This document shows positions 45,910 through 55,430 of a stretch of DNA of 64,000 nt, one piece after another. The stretch lies in contig UQHL01000006.1 of the NCBI GenBank assembly GCA_900540805.1, positions 1 to 64,000 on the forward strand, given 5' to 3'. The notes beneath the pieces are model-generated. The model ran no database searches. It was not told where the DNA came from and saw only the letters and a list, made by a program, of their open reading frames with translations. Position 1 is the first letter of the stretch. Every line of letters starts with the position of its first letter. Both the position numbers and the translations under genes were made by a program. Origin of the DNA: an uncultured Eubacteriales bacterium (GTDB taxonomy: Bacteria; Bacillota; Clostridia; Christensenellales; Borkfalkiaceae).

Positions 45910-45934
45910 GATTTCCGGAAACAAAAGGAAAAAC

Positions 45935-48259
45935 ATGAAAAAGATCGTTCCCGAATACTCGTTTTCCGAGGAACAACTGAATAGAGTTTCCCTCCTTGCA
46001 CAAGAAACGGGGCTGACGGAACATATCGTCCGCATTCTTTACGCCAGAGGCGTGGATACGAAAGAAAAAATTTCGCGGTTTATGCACCCCTCGGGAAAGA
46101 ATTTTCTTTCCCCGCTTTTAATGAAGGGCATGAAGGAGGCGGTGGCGCTGATCGCCGCGGCGCGGGACGAGGGCAGGACGGTGGCGGTGTTTGGGGATTA
46201 CGACGCGGACGGCGTATGCGCCTGCGCGATTATGTATCACGCGCTGAAGGAATTCGGCGTCGAAGCGCACATCTACGTGCCCGAGCGCGCGGACGGCTAC
46301 GGGCTTTCCGAGGAGGCCGTCGATCGGATTTTCGAGGATTGCCAGCCGGAGCTGTTTATTACGGTGGACTGCGGTATTTCCTGCGCGAAGGAGACGCAAT
46401 ATATCTACGAGCTGGGCGCGGACGTCATCGTCACCGATCACCACGAGCTGCCCGAAACCCTGCCCGACTGTATCGTCGTCAATCCCAAGCTGGAGGACGA
46501 GTATCCCTACGACAATCTCTGCGGCGCGGGCGTGGCGTTTAAGCTTGCGTGCGCGCTCATCGGCGACGGCGCGTACAAGCTGCTCGATTTTGCCACGCTC
46601 GCCACTGTGGCGGACAGCGTTCCCTTGCTCGGCGAAAACCGCGACATCGTGACGGAGGGGCTGAAGATGTTCAATTCCCGCCCCAGAAGCTGTTTTGCCG
46701 CGCTGATGGGAAAGACTTACGACGCCGTTACCGCCCAAAATCTCGCGTTTACGATTGCGCCGCGCATCAATGCCGCGGGGCGCATGGGGGACGCGCGGGC
46801 GGCCTTTCAGCTGTTTATCTCGGAGGACGAAAACGAAATTCTTACCCTCGCCGCCAAGCTGTGCGCCTACAATACCGAACGGCAGAAATGCTGCGACGAG
46901 CTGTATGCCTCCGCCAAGGCGAAGCTGCGCGAAAAGGGCGCCTACGGATACGTCATCATGCTTTCGGACGAGGGCTGGAATTCGGGCTTCGTGGGGATTG
47001 TGGCGGCGAGAATCGCAGAGGAATACAACCGCCCTACCCTTCTTTTCGTCCACCACGGCGACATGCTGAAGGGCAGCGCGCGCAGCATCGAGGGCGTGAA
47101 TATCTATACCGCGCTGCGGAATTGCTCGGCGTATATCGAGGAGTTCGGGGGGCATGCGCAGGCGGCGGGCATCAACCTCAAGGCGGAAAATTTCGACAGG
47201 CTGGAGGCCGCGCTTAACGAGGAGATACGCGCTTCCTATACGGAGGAGGATTTTGAACAGCGCATTTACGTCAGCGAGGAGATTTCGGAGCCCTTTTCCG
47301 AGAAGTTTGCGCACGAGCTGGCGGCGATGGAGCCTTACGGCGTAGGACACAGGCGGCCGCAGTTTTCCATTCGGGCGGCGGCTTGCTCGGCGCGGCCGAT
47401 CAAATATATGTCTCCGCACCTCTCCGTCAAAAGCGAATATATCGAGCTGATGTATTTTTCGGGGGCGAAAAATTTGAAGCTGGTGGAGAGCGACGTCGAA
47501 AAGCGGTTTATCTTCGAAGTGAATATTTCGCATTTTCGGGGACGGGAGTACATCAAGGGCTTTATCCGCGACATGATCTACGACGGCAGGACGGGCAGAA
47601 ACGTTATCGGGAGCATCTTCTCCAATTCGGTGGCGCGCGCGTACGCGGCGCCCGTGGGCGTGGGCACGACGGAGCTGACCACCGAGCAGACGGAAGGGCT
47701 GATTGAAGAAAGGCGGGCGGAATGCGCTTACGGGCTGTGCCTGATCGCTTCGGACAGGCGCACGCTGCGCTTTTATAAAAATCTGGAGCCGTTCGGCTGC
47801 GACCTGTTTTATCCCTCTTCGAAAAACCTCGCCAACAATCTGATCGTATCGCCCGCCGCGGACGCGGACCTGGGCGGCTACCGCGATTTTATCTTTCTCG
47901 ATACGCCGTCCGATTTCAATATTGCCGCGCTGGAGGGCAGGCAGGTATTTGTCAACCGCGAGATCTGCGGATATAAAATGTTTGCGGGGCTGGACACGAG
48001 CCGCGAGAGCCTTCTGGATATTTTTGCGGCGCTCCGCCGCGAAGTCAATTCGCTGAGCGGGGAGACGGCGGAAGAGCTGGCTTTTTCCTGCGGCGCGCTC
48101 GGCTTCGACACGCGGGAATTTATCTTTGCCCTCAACGTCTTCGAGGAGCTGGGGCTGGTGGCCTTCGGGGAGGGCAGGCTCATCGTCTATCGGGGCGTGA
48201 AAGCGGACCTCAACGCTTCCGCCATTTATCGGAAAATTTGTTTTTTACAAGAAGAATGA
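45935..48259 (+). CDS. recJ: Single-strand-specific exonuclease RecJ
   Basis: 774 residues. The N-terminal DHH phosphoesterase core has GDYDADGV near 88 and VTDHHELPE near 167, both metal-binding. The DHHA1 domain with GWNSGFVGIVAARI and the GGHAQAAG motif follows, then OB fold and a C-terminal extension. RecJ degrades 5' single-stranded DNA in repair and recombination. The ATG at 45935 has AAAGGA 5-6 nt upstream. The C-terminal 200 residues, as in Firmicutes RecJ, are longer than in E. coli. It is followed by relA, as in many Clostridia. Confidence 0.96.
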   Translation: MKKIVPEYSFSEEQLNRVSLLAQETGLTEHIVRILYARGVDTKEKISRFMHPSGKNFLSPLLMKGMKEAVALIAAARDEGRTVAVFGDYDADGVCACAIMYHALKEFGVEAHIYVPERADGYGLSEEAVDRIFEDCQPELFITVDCGISCAKETQYIYELGADVIVTDHHELPETLPDCIVVNPKLEDEYPYDNLCGAGVAFKLACALIGDGAYKLLDFATLATVADSVPLLGENRDIVTEGLKMFNSRPRSCFAALMGKTYDAVTAQNLAFTIAPRINAAGRMGDARAAFQLFISEDENEILTLAAKLCAYNTERQKCCDELYASAKAKLREKGAYGYVIMLSDEGWNSGFVGIVAARIAEEYNRPTLLFVHHGDMLKGSARSIEGVNIYTALRNCSAYIEEFGGHAQAAGINLKAENFDRLEAALNEEIRASYTEEDFEQRIYVSEEISEPFSEKFAHELAAMEPYGVGHRRPQFSIRAAACSARPIKYMSPHLSVKSEYIELMYFSGAKNLKLVESDVEKRFIFEVNISHFRGREYIKGFIRDMIYDGRTGRNVIGSIFSNSVARAYAAPVGVGTTELTTEQTEGLIEERRAECAYGLCLIASDRRTLRFYKNLEPFGCDLFYPSSKNLANNLIVSPAADADLGGYRDFIFLDTPSDFNIAALEGRQVFVNREICGYKMFAGLDTSRESLLDIFAALRREVNSLSGETAEELAFSCGALGFDTREFIFALNVFEELGLVAFGEGRLIVYRGVKADLNASAIYRKICFLQEE

Positions 48260-48320
48260 CGGCCGTTTGAAAAGTCGATACGGCGGGCGCGGAAAAAAGA
48301 AAAAAGGAGGGCGGGGACGC

Positions 48321-50468
48321 ATGATTACGACATGGAATAAAATTTACGAATTATACGGCGACAAGGACAGGGATATGCTGCTCAAGGCGTACAATTACGC
48401 CAAAGAGGCGCATTCCAACCAAAAACGCGCCTCGGGCGAGCCTTACTTTATCCATCCCTGCGCCGTGGCCCTCATCCTCATGGAGCTGGGGCTGGACGCG
48501 CCGACGGTCGCGGCCGCGCTTTTACACGACGTCATCGAGGACACGCCCGCCACCGAAGAGGACATCAAACGGGAATTCGGGGACGAGGTGCTCGAGCTTG
48601 TCAGCGGAGTCACCAAGCTGGATAAAATCGTATTCAAATCGCAGGAGCAGGAGGAGGCGGAAAATTTCCGCAAGATTTTCGTCGCCATGGCGAAGGATAT
48701 CCGCGTCATCATCATCAAGATGGCCGACCGCCTGCACAACATGCGGTCTCTGAATTTCCTCTCGCCCGAGCGGCAGCAGAAAATGGCCAGGGAGACGCTG
48801 GACATCTTCGCGCCCCTCGCGGGCAGGCTGGGTATTTCGCAGATCAAATGCGAGCTGGAGGACCTCTGCCTCAAATATCTCGACCCCGAAGCGTACGAAT
48901 ATCTCGTCGTCAACATCAACGAAAAACTTTCCGAGCGCAGGGAATTTGTCAACAGCATCGTCAAAGAAATCAAGGATATGATGGAGGCGGACGGGATTCG
49001 CGGCGAGGTGTTCGGACGGCCCAAGCATTTCTATTCGATCTATAAAAAGATGAAAAACAAGGGCAAGTCGCTCGATCAGATCTACGACCTTACGGCCCTG
49101 CGCGTCATCGTCGGGGACGTCAAGGAATGTTATACCATTTTGGGCGAGATTCACGAAAAGTGGAAGCCCCTGCCCGGGCGGATAAAGGATTATATCGCCA
49201 ATCCCAAGCCGAACAAATATCAGTCCCTGCATACCACGGTGATGACGCGGTTCGGTCAGCCTTTTGAAATCCAGATCCGCACGGAGGAAATGCACCGTAT
49301 CGCGGAATTCGGTATCGCGGCGCATTGGAAATATAAGGAAGGGCGCACGGAAGAGGAAAATTCCGATTTCGAAAACAAGCTCACCTGGCTGCGGGAGGTG
49401 ATGGAGTGGCAGGGCGCCGTCAAGGACTCCCGCGAGTTTCTCGACGCACTCAAAACCGAGTTATACAGCGACGAGCTTTTGGTGTTTACGCCGCGGGGCA
49501 AGGTCATTTCCCTGCCGCCCGGAGCCACGCCCGTCGATTTCGCCTATGCGATACACTCGGAGGTGGGCAACCGCTGCACGGGGGCGCGCGTCAATTCCAA
49601 AATCGTGCCGTTGACGACGACGCTGGAAGTGGGGGACGTGGTGGAGATCATCACCTCGCCCAACTCGAAAGGACCCTCGCGCGACTGGCTGAAGTTTATT
49701 AAGTCCTCCAGCGCGAAAGCCAAGATTAAACAATTTTATAAAAACGAGCTAAAAGAGGACAATATCCGTATCGGGCAGGCGAAGCTGGAAGAGGAAGCGA
49801 AAAAGAAGGGCTATGCCCTTTCGGAGCTTCTGACCGAGGAAAGCTTCAAGCGCATTTCCGACCGCTATTCCTTCGGGGGCGCGGACGAAATGTACGCCGC
49901 CGTGGGCTACGGCTCGGTGTCCGTCAATCAGGTGCTGTTTAAGCTGATAGACTTTTATAAAAAGGAAATGCCCAAGCCCTTCGAGGTGCACGCCGGCGAC
50001 GGCGGGGGCAGGACGCCCGGCGGCGTGCTGGTCAACGGTCAATCGGGGCTGCTGGTGCGGTTTGCGGGGTGCTGTTCGCCCGTGCCCGGGGACGAAATCG
50101 TCGGGTTTACCTCGCGCGGGCGCGGGGTAGTTATTCACCGCGCGGATTGTCCCAATATCCGCGGCATCGAGGGGGAACGGCTGATCCCCGCATCCTGGAA
50201 CAAGGAGGTGCACGACAAGCACCGCTACAATGCGAATATTTCTATCCGTGCCACCGACCAGGGCGCGGCGCTGTCCGTTTTGTCTGGCGTCGTTTCGGAC
50301 ATGAAGCTTTCGATTACCTACGTCAACGGACGTATCGATAAAAACCGCGACGCGGTGCTGGAGGCCTCCATCAGTTTGACCGACATCGCGGACGTGGATA
50401 TGCTGCTCAAGAAGCTGCGCGCGGACAGACGGATTTACGACGTCCACCGCATCACCTCGCTTTCGTAA
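48321..50468 (+). CDS. relA: Bifunctional (p)ppGpp synthetase/hydrolase
   Basis: 715 residues in the order: HD hydrolase domain (HPCAVALILMEL, HDVIED near 68), synthetase domain (KHFYSIYKKM near 235, NKYQSLHTTV, FEIQIRTEEMH), TGS domain (from about 390; VFTPRGKVISLPPGATPVDFAYAIHS), a helical/Zn-finger part (CCSPVPGDEIVGF) and a C-terminal ACT domain (about 636-715). It makes and breaks the stringent-response alarmone. The ATG at 48321 has AAGGAGG 10 nt upstream. It lies 61 nt after recJ and is probably co-transcribed. Confidence 0.97.
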   Translation: MITTWNKIYELYGDKDRDMLLKAYNYAKEAHSNQKRASGEPYFIHPCAVALILMELGLDAPTVAAALLHDVIEDTPATEEDIKREFGDEVLELVSGVTKLDKIVFKSQEQEEAENFRKIFVAMAKDIRVIIIKMADRLHNMRSLNFLSPERQQKMARETLDIFAPLAGRLGISQIKCELEDLCLKYLDPEAYEYLVVNINEKLSERREFVNSIVKEIKDMMEADGIRGEVFGRPKHFYSIYKKMKNKGKSLDQIYDLTALRVIVGDVKECYTILGEIHEKWKPLPGRIKDYIANPKPNKYQSLHTTVMTRFGQPFEIQIRTEEMHRIAEFGIAAHWKYKEGRTEEENSDFENKLTWLREVMEWQGAVKDSREFLDALKTELYSDELLVFTPRGKVISLPPGATPVDFAYAIHSEVGNRCTGARVNSKIVPLTTTLEVGDVVEIITSPNSKGPSRDWLKFIKSSSAKAKIKQFYKNELKEDNIRIGQAKLEEEAKKKGYALSELLTEESFKRISDRYSFGGADEMYAAVGYGSVSVNQVLFKLIDFYKKEMPKPFEVHAGDGGGRTPGGVLVNGQSGLLVRFAGCCSPVPGDEIVGFTSRGRGVVIHRADCPNIRGIEGERLIPASWNKEVHDKHRYNANISIRATDQGAALSVLSGVVSDMKLSITYVNGRIDKNRDAVLEASISLTDIADVDMLLKKLRADRRIYDVHRITSLS

Positions 50469-50551
50469 ACGGGAAAAATGGGCTTTTATGAAATCCGTAG
50501 GCGGGGAAAAGGAGTTTTTAGGAAATTTGTAAACGAAAAAAAGGAGCTTCC

Positions 50552-51175
50552 ATGAAAGCGGAAAAGATTTATCCGATCGGGTTTGCCGCCAATTCCTATA
50601 TTTTGACCGAGGACGGGAAGAACGCCGTCGTCGTGGATCCGGCCCAGCCGCGGATTGAGGACGAGCTGGAAAAACGCGGCCTGAGGCCCGCTTTCGTACT
50701 GCTCACGCACGCGCATTTCGACCATGTGGGAGGCGTGTCGGCGCTTCAGAAAAGGGGGGCGCGGGTGTTGTGCTCGGAAAGGGAAAAAACGCTTGTCGGC
50801 TCGCCCGCCGACCTGTCCGAAGAATTCGGCGCGCCGCGTTCGGAATTTACTGTGGACGGTGTTTTGAAAGACGGGGAAACGCGCGAACTTTGCGCCCTTT
50901 CCGTCACGGCGATCGCAACGCCCGGACATACGGCGGGGGGCATGTGCTATCTCGTCCGCGGCGCGGACGGAACGGGGGCGCTGTTTACGGGCGATACGCT
51001 GTTTGCGGGAAGCATCGGCCGAACCGATTTTCCCACGGGGGACATGGCGGCGCTCCGTAAAAGCCTTAAAAGGCTGGCCGCCCTCGAAGGAGATTTTCCC
51101 GTTTACGCGGGACATGAGGAGGATACCACGCTGGAGGAGGAACGGCGCACAAACCCGTTTATGCGCGACGCTTAA
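50552..51175 (+). CDS. MBL-fold metallo-hydrolase (glyoxalase II-like)
   Basis: 207 residues with the metallo-beta-lactamase motif HAHFDHVGG near 53-61, then the second-site His in TPGHTAGGMCYLV and the Asp in GDTLFAGSIGRTD, plus the final GHEEDTTL. Such short proteins are widespread thioester or lactone hydrolases; the gene following relA in Firmicutes often encodes one. Cytoplasmic. The substrate is not predictable. GGAG lies upstream of the ATG. Confidence 0.93.
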   Translation: MKAEKIYPIGFAANSYILTEDGKNAVVVDPAQPRIEDELEKRGLRPAFVLLTHAHFDHVGGVSALQKRGARVLCSEREKTLVGSPADLSEEFGAPRSEFTVDGVLKDGETRELCALSVTAIATPGHTAGGMCYLVRGADGTGALFTGDTLFAGSIGRTDFPTGDMAALRKSLKRLAALEGDFPVYAGHEEDTTLEEERRTNPFMRDA

Positions 51176-51268
51176 TGAAAAATACGGCGCGACGAGGGAG
51201 CTTACAAGAAGATAGAGCGTTAAGAAACGCTTGAAAAGAGAAAAGGGAGCAGCAGCGCGCCGCGCGGA

Positions 51269-51318
51269 AGCGGCGAAAGAAAAAAGCGGCGAAAGAAAAA
51301 AAGCGGCGGACGGCGCTT
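51269..51318. repeat. 16-17-bp tandem repeat upstream of hemZ
   Basis: AGCGGCGAAAGAAAAA occurs at 51269, 51285 and, truncated, at 51302. Confidence 0.7.
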
Positions 51319-51348
51319 TTGCGAACAGGGTAAAAAGAGGAAAGGTAT

Positions 51349-52722
51349 ATGCTGACGACCGATTGCGGTTTTCTGGAAAACGAATTGATGGACGTGGTGC
51401 GACTGTTTAAGTCCCGCCCCCAATCCGTAACGCACGCCTTCCGTTTCGACGGCGGCGTTTTTTATAATGATTTTGTCGTGGACGGCAAGGCGTATTCGTT
51501 CAAAGACGAGGGGCAGGGCTGCGACGAGATAGAGTTTAAGCGCCTCGAAAGGCGTTTCGGAAAGCTGGGCCTGTATGCGGTTTTGAGCGAGCTGTATAAA
51601 GAAGATATGCCCTGGGGCGCGCTGACGGGGATCCGTCCCACCAAAATGGCCTATACGGAAAAAGAGGCGGGCAGACCCTTTCGGCCGCTCTTTGAAAAAA
51701 TGCGGGTGAAGGAGGAAAACATCGCCCTCGTGGAGGAGGTTTTGCGGGCGCAGGAGGGAATTTACGAGAAAAAGGACGGAAATACTGACTTTTTCGTTTC
51801 CATTCCCTTCTGTCCCACCAAATGTTCGTACTGTTCCTTTATCACGGCGCCGATCGATAAAACGCGGGGATTCCTCCCCGATTATCTCGACTGTCTCGAA
51901 AGGGAAATTTTTGCGGCCGCGCCCCTGACGGGGAATTTGAGAAGCGTATATATCGGCGGCGGCACCCCCTTGGTGCTGGAGAGCGAAGCTTTGGAGCGGG
52001 TGCTGAAGGCGGTGGAAAGGGTGCGGACAAACGGCTGCGAATACACGGTGGAAGCGGGACGTCCCGACGTGTTCACCGAGGAAAAGCTGCGGCTTTTGAA
52101 GGAGTACGGCGTTACGCGCATATGCGTCAACCCGCAGAGCTTTTCGGACAAGACGCTGGAGCGGATCGGCCGCAGGCACACCGCCGCGGAGCTTTACCGC
52201 GCATTTGACATGGCGGCGAAATTCGGCTTCGACGTCAACGCCGACCTGATTGCGGGGCTGACGGACGAAACGTACGAGGAATTTGTTTTCAGCGTCAACG
52301 AGGCGGTAAGGACGGGTGCGGCCAATATTACGGTGCATTGTCTTTCGCTTAAGTCGGGCGCGAAGCTGAAAGAGGAATGCTCCTATCTCGAAAATCCGCT
52401 GGTGTCGGATATGGTGGCCGCCTCGCGGGAAATCCTGCGCACGGCGGGGTACGTCCCTTATTATATGTATCGCCAGAAGTACCAGACGGGCAACAACGAA
52501 AACGTCGGCTGGACGAAGGCGGGAAAGGCCTGCGTCTATAACATCGACATTATGGAGGAGACGGCGGACAACCTCGCCGTGGGGGCGAATGCCGTTTCCA
52601 AGCGCGTGTATAACCTTCAAAACCGTATCGAACGTTTCGCCTCTCAAAAGGATTTGAAAACGTATATCGGAAAAATCGACGAAATAATTGCAAGAAAAAA
52701 CAAATTTTTCGGGCAAATTTGA
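51349..52722 (+). CDS. hemZ: HemZ-type radical SAM coproporphyrinogen dehydrogenase
   Basis: 457 residues. A variable N-terminal part (1-145) carries GALTGIRPTK, the element typical of HemZ. The radical SAM cluster motif IPFCPTKCSYC near 152-162 follows, then the core blocks YIGGGTPLVLE, VEAGRPD, INPQS-like CVNPQSFSDKTLE and ADLIAGL. The family is related to HemN, oxygen-independent coproporphyrinogen III oxidase. A role in porphyrin metabolism is likely but not proven for HemZ. The start follows GAGGAAAGG. Confidence 0.92.
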   Translation: MLTTDCGFLENELMDVVRLFKSRPQSVTHAFRFDGGVFYNDFVVDGKAYSFKDEGQGCDEIEFKRLERRFGKLGLYAVLSELYKEDMPWGALTGIRPTKMAYTEKEAGRPFRPLFEKMRVKEENIALVEEVLRAQEGIYEKKDGNTDFFVSIPFCPTKCSYCSFITAPIDKTRGFLPDYLDCLEREIFAAAPLTGNLRSVYIGGGTPLVLESEALERVLKAVERVRTNGCEYTVEAGRPDVFTEEKLRLLKEYGVTRICVNPQSFSDKTLERIGRRHTAAELYRAFDMAAKFGFDVNADLIAGLTDETYEEFVFSVNEAVRTGAANITVHCLSLKSGAKLKEECSYLENPLVSDMVAASREILRTAGYVPYYMYRQKYQTGNNENVGWTKAGKACVYNIDIMEETADNLAVGANAVSKRVYNLQNRIERFASQKDLKTYIGKIDEIIARKNKFFGQI

Positions 52723-52751
52723 TTTACATTCCGCGCGGAATATGCTAAAAT
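52723..52751 (+). promoter_or_regulatory. rpsO promoter
   Basis: TTTACA (52723-52728), 17 bp, TAAAAT (52746-52751). The leader that follows contains AAGC-G-GAACG pairing with CGTTC-G-GCTT, a possible S15 control hairpin. Confidence 0.75.
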
Positions 52752-52834
52752 AATAATAACGGCCGCCAAGCGGAACGATTCTCCACGTTCGGCTTAGAGG
52801 TACGCGATAAAGTTCCATAGGAGGATAAACACAA

Positions 52835-53089
52835 ATGGACAAGAAGGAAATTATTGCAAAATTTGCGACGCACGAGGGCGACACGGGTTCCCCCGAGGTT
52901 CAGATCGCGCTCCTTACCGAGCGGATCAACCATCTGAACGAGCATCTTCAATCCCATAAGCAGGACAACCATTCCCGCCGCGGCCTTTTGAAGATGGTAG
53001 GTAAACGCCGCGGGCTTCTGGATTATCTCAAGGAAAAGGATATCACCAGATACAGAGCGATCATCGAAGCGTTGAATTTAAGAAAGTAA
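52835..53089 (+). CDS. rpsO: 30S ribosomal protein S15
   Basis: 84 residues matching S15 throughout: THEGDTGSPEVQIALLTERI, the rRNA-binding LNEHLQSHKQDNHSRRGLL, then KMVGKRRGLLDYLKEKD, and the end IIEALNLRK. It binds 16S rRNA helices 20-22 early in 30S assembly. TAGGAGG precedes the ATG. A terminator separates it from pnp, in the conserved rpsO-pnp order. Confidence 0.98.
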   Translation: MDKKEIIAKFATHEGDTGSPEVQIALLTERINHLNEHLQSHKQDNHSRRGLLKMVGKRRGLLDYLKEKDITRYRAIIEALNLRK

Positions 53090-53097
53090 GCGGCACG

Positions 53098-53129
53098 AAA
53101 GGGCGGGTTGTTTTAATCCGCTCTTTTTT
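53098..53129 (+). terminator. rpsO terminator
   Basis: AAAGGGCGGGTT pairs with AATCCGCTCTTT (G-T pairs allowed) and is followed by TTT. Confidence 0.75.
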
Positions 53130-53148
53130 GTCGATGTTTGCGGCTTTT

Positions 53149-53206
53149 CCGCCCGGCACGCGGAAGGAGAGGCGGGCATCGGCGTACCCTCCTTACCGCC
53201 GGGCGG
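53149..53206 (+). promoter_or_regulatory. Long double-stranded leader element before pnp
   Basis: CCGCCCGGC (53149-53157) and GCCGGGCGG (53198-53206) form a perfect 9-bp stem. Inside it AAGGAG pairs with CTCCTT. No T run follows. In E. coli the pnp leader stem is cut by RNase III and then used for PNPase autoregulation; a similar role here is inference. Confidence 0.55.
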
Positions 53207-53255
53207 CGTAAGGGGACAAGAACAAAAAAGAATCGAGTTAAGGAGAATTTTTACA

Positions 53256-55355
53256 ATGCCATCATTAGACAACTACAAGGTATTCAAAACGGACTATGCC
53301 GGCAGGGAGCTGGTCGTGGAAATCGGCAAATATGCCGAGCAGGCCAACGGCGCCTGCCTCGTGCGTTGCGGGGACACGGTGGTCAACGTCACGGTATGTA
53401 TGGCGGAAAAGCCCAGAGAAGGAATGGATTTCTTCCCTCTGTCCGTCGATTACGAAGAAAAGATGTTTGCCGTGGGCAAAATCCCCGGCGGCTTCAAAAA
53501 GAGAGAGGGCAGAGCGTCGGATAAGGCGATCCTCGTCAGCCGCCTCATCGACCGTCCCATCCGTCCCCTTTTCCCCAAGGGAATTTTCAACGACGTCGTC
53601 GTCATCGCCACCGCGCTTTCGGTCGATCCCGATATCGCGCCCGAACCCATCGCCATGATCGGTTCGTCCATTGCGTTGTCCGTTTCCGATATTCCCTGGG
53701 CGGGACCTACGGGATCGGTCATCGTCGGCTGCTTGGACGGTAAATACGTCATCAATCCCACCGTTGCGGAAAAGGAAAAGAGCACGATCCACCTTTCGCT
53801 CGCGGGGACCAAGGACGCCATTCTCATGATCGAGGCGGGCGCCAAGGAAGTGACCGACGAGGAGATGGTCGGGGCGATTATGTTCGGCCACGAGGAAATC
53901 AAAAAGGTCTGCGCCTTTATCGAAAACATTCAGAAAGAAGTCGGCAAGCCCAAGAGAGTGATGGAGCTGTATCACATTCCCGAGGAGCTCGACGCGGCCG
54001 TCAAGGAATACGCCTACGACAAGCTGGTTGAGGCGCTGAATACTTTCGACAGACAGGAAAGAGAAAAGAGACAGGCGGAAGCCGAGGCCGATATCCTCGC
54101 TCACTTCGCGGATATCTATCCCGAACAGACGAGAGAGGTGAAAGATTCGATCTATTATATCACGAAATCGATCGTCCGCGCGAAGATTTTCGACAAGGGC
54201 GTCCGCCCCGACGGCAGAAGCCTGAAAGAAGTTCGTCCCATCTGGTGCGAACACGGGATTCTTCCCAGAGTGCACGGCTCCGCGGTGTTTACGAGAGGAC
54301 AGACGCAGGCGCTTACCACCTGCACCCTCGGTATGCTGGACGAAGCGCAGAGAATAGACGGCCTCGACGAAGAGGAACAGAAGCGCTATATGCATCAGTA
54401 TAACTTCCCCGGCTACTGCACGGGCGAAGCGAAGGCGTTGAGAAGCCCCGGCCGCCGCGAAATCGGCCACGGCGCTTTGGCGGAGCGCGCGCTCCTTCCC
54501 GTCATTCCCTCCGAGGCGGATTTCCCCTACGCCATCCGCGTGGTTTCGGATATCCTTTCCTCCAACGGTTCGTCCTCGATGGCTTCCGTCTGCGGCTCCA
54601 CCATGGCGCTCATGGACGCGGGCGTACCCATTAAAGCGCCCGTCGCGGGTTGCGCCATGGGCCTCATCAAGGACCCCGAAACGGGAAAATACGTCATTAT
54701 GACGGATATTCAGGGCCTCGAAGATTTCCTCGGCGATATGGACTTCAAGGTGGCGGGCACCGAACAGGGCATCACCGCCATTCAGATGGATATCAAGATC
54801 AAGGGCATCTCCAAGGAGATCATGCTCGACGCGATTGCGCAGGCGCAGGACGCGAGAAGATTTATTTTGGATAAAATGCTGGCTTGCATCCCTGAAGTCA
54901 AAGAGGAGCTTTCCGTCTATGCGCCCAAGATCATCTCCTTCAAGATCAGCCCCGAAAAGATCGGCGACGTCGTCGGCAAGCAGGGCAAGGTCATCAACAA
55001 GATTATCGAGCAGACGGGCACCAAAATCGATATCGAGGAGGACGGCACGGTGTGCATCGCCTGCTACGGCGACGTATCTGCGGCGGAGCGCGCAAAGGCG
55101 ATCGTTCAGTCCATTGCGCACGACCCCGAGGTGGGCGATATGTTCGTCGGCGTCGTCGTGAGAATTTTGTCCCGCGTGGGCGCGTTTGTAGAGTTTGCGC
55201 CCGGCAAAGACGGCATGGTGCATATCTCCAAGCTCTCCTCCGAGCGCGTCAATCAGGTGGAGGACGTCCTCAACATCGGGGATAAAGTAAAGGTGGAGAT
55301 CATCAAGATCGGCGAAAAGGGTATAGATCTGAAGCTTTTGGACAAATTTGAATAA
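53256..55355 (+). CDS. pnp: Polynucleotide phosphorylase
   Basis: 699 residues: two RNase PH domains (the first about 10-230, the second about 310-545 with RREIGHGALAERAL and SSNGSSSMASVCGSTMALMDAGVP) joined by a helical domain. A KH domain (GDVVGKQGKVINKIIEQTG near 565) and an S1 domain (GAFVEFAPGKDGMVHISKLS near 640) follow. The trimeric 3'-to-5' phosphorolytic exoribonuclease acts in RNA decay. The ATG has AAGGAG 11 nt upstream. The tail after S1 is short, ending LKLLDKFE. Confidence 0.98.
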   Translation: MPSLDNYKVFKTDYAGRELVVEIGKYAEQANGACLVRCGDTVVNVTVCMAEKPREGMDFFPLSVDYEEKMFAVGKIPGGFKKREGRASDKAILVSRLIDRPIRPLFPKGIFNDVVVIATALSVDPDIAPEPIAMIGSSIALSVSDIPWAGPTGSVIVGCLDGKYVINPTVAEKEKSTIHLSLAGTKDAILMIEAGAKEVTDEEMVGAIMFGHEEIKKVCAFIENIQKEVGKPKRVMELYHIPEELDAAVKEYAYDKLVEALNTFDRQEREKRQAEAEADILAHFADIYPEQTREVKDSIYYITKSIVRAKIFDKGVRPDGRSLKEVRPIWCEHGILPRVHGSAVFTRGQTQALTTCTLGMLDEAQRIDGLDEEEQKRYMHQYNFPGYCTGEAKALRSPGRREIGHGALAERALLPVIPSEADFPYAIRVVSDILSSNGSSSMASVCGSTMALMDAGVPIKAPVAGCAMGLIKDPETGKYVIMTDIQGLEDFLGDMDFKVAGTEQGITAIQMDIKIKGISKEIMLDAIAQAQDARRFILDKMLACIPEVKEELSVYAPKIISFKISPEKIGDVVGKQGKVINKIIEQTGTKIDIEEDGTVCIACYGDVSAAERAKAIVQSIAHDPEVGDMFVGVVVRILSRVGAFVEFAPGKDGMVHISKLSSERVNQVEDVLNIGDKVKVEIIKIGEKGIDLKLLDKFE

Positions 55356-55372
55356 GTCCGCATAAAAAACAG

Positions 55373-55410
55373 AAAAAGAGACGGAAGCGCAACCGCGCGT
55401 CCGTCTTTTT
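55373..55410 (+). terminator. pnp terminator
   Basis: GACGGA-AGCGC and GCGCG-TCCGTC form the stem, with an A run before it and TTTTT after it. Confidence 0.8.
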
Positions 55411-55430
55411 CGTCTTTGTTGTCAGACAGG

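Noticed and set aside
45024..46087. Minus-strand frames through the 61-bp array with repeated peptides
   Set aside because: A 61-bp unit is not a multiple of three, so every frame stays open and repeats the same phrases. There is no RBS or domain, so the frames are artefacts of the array.
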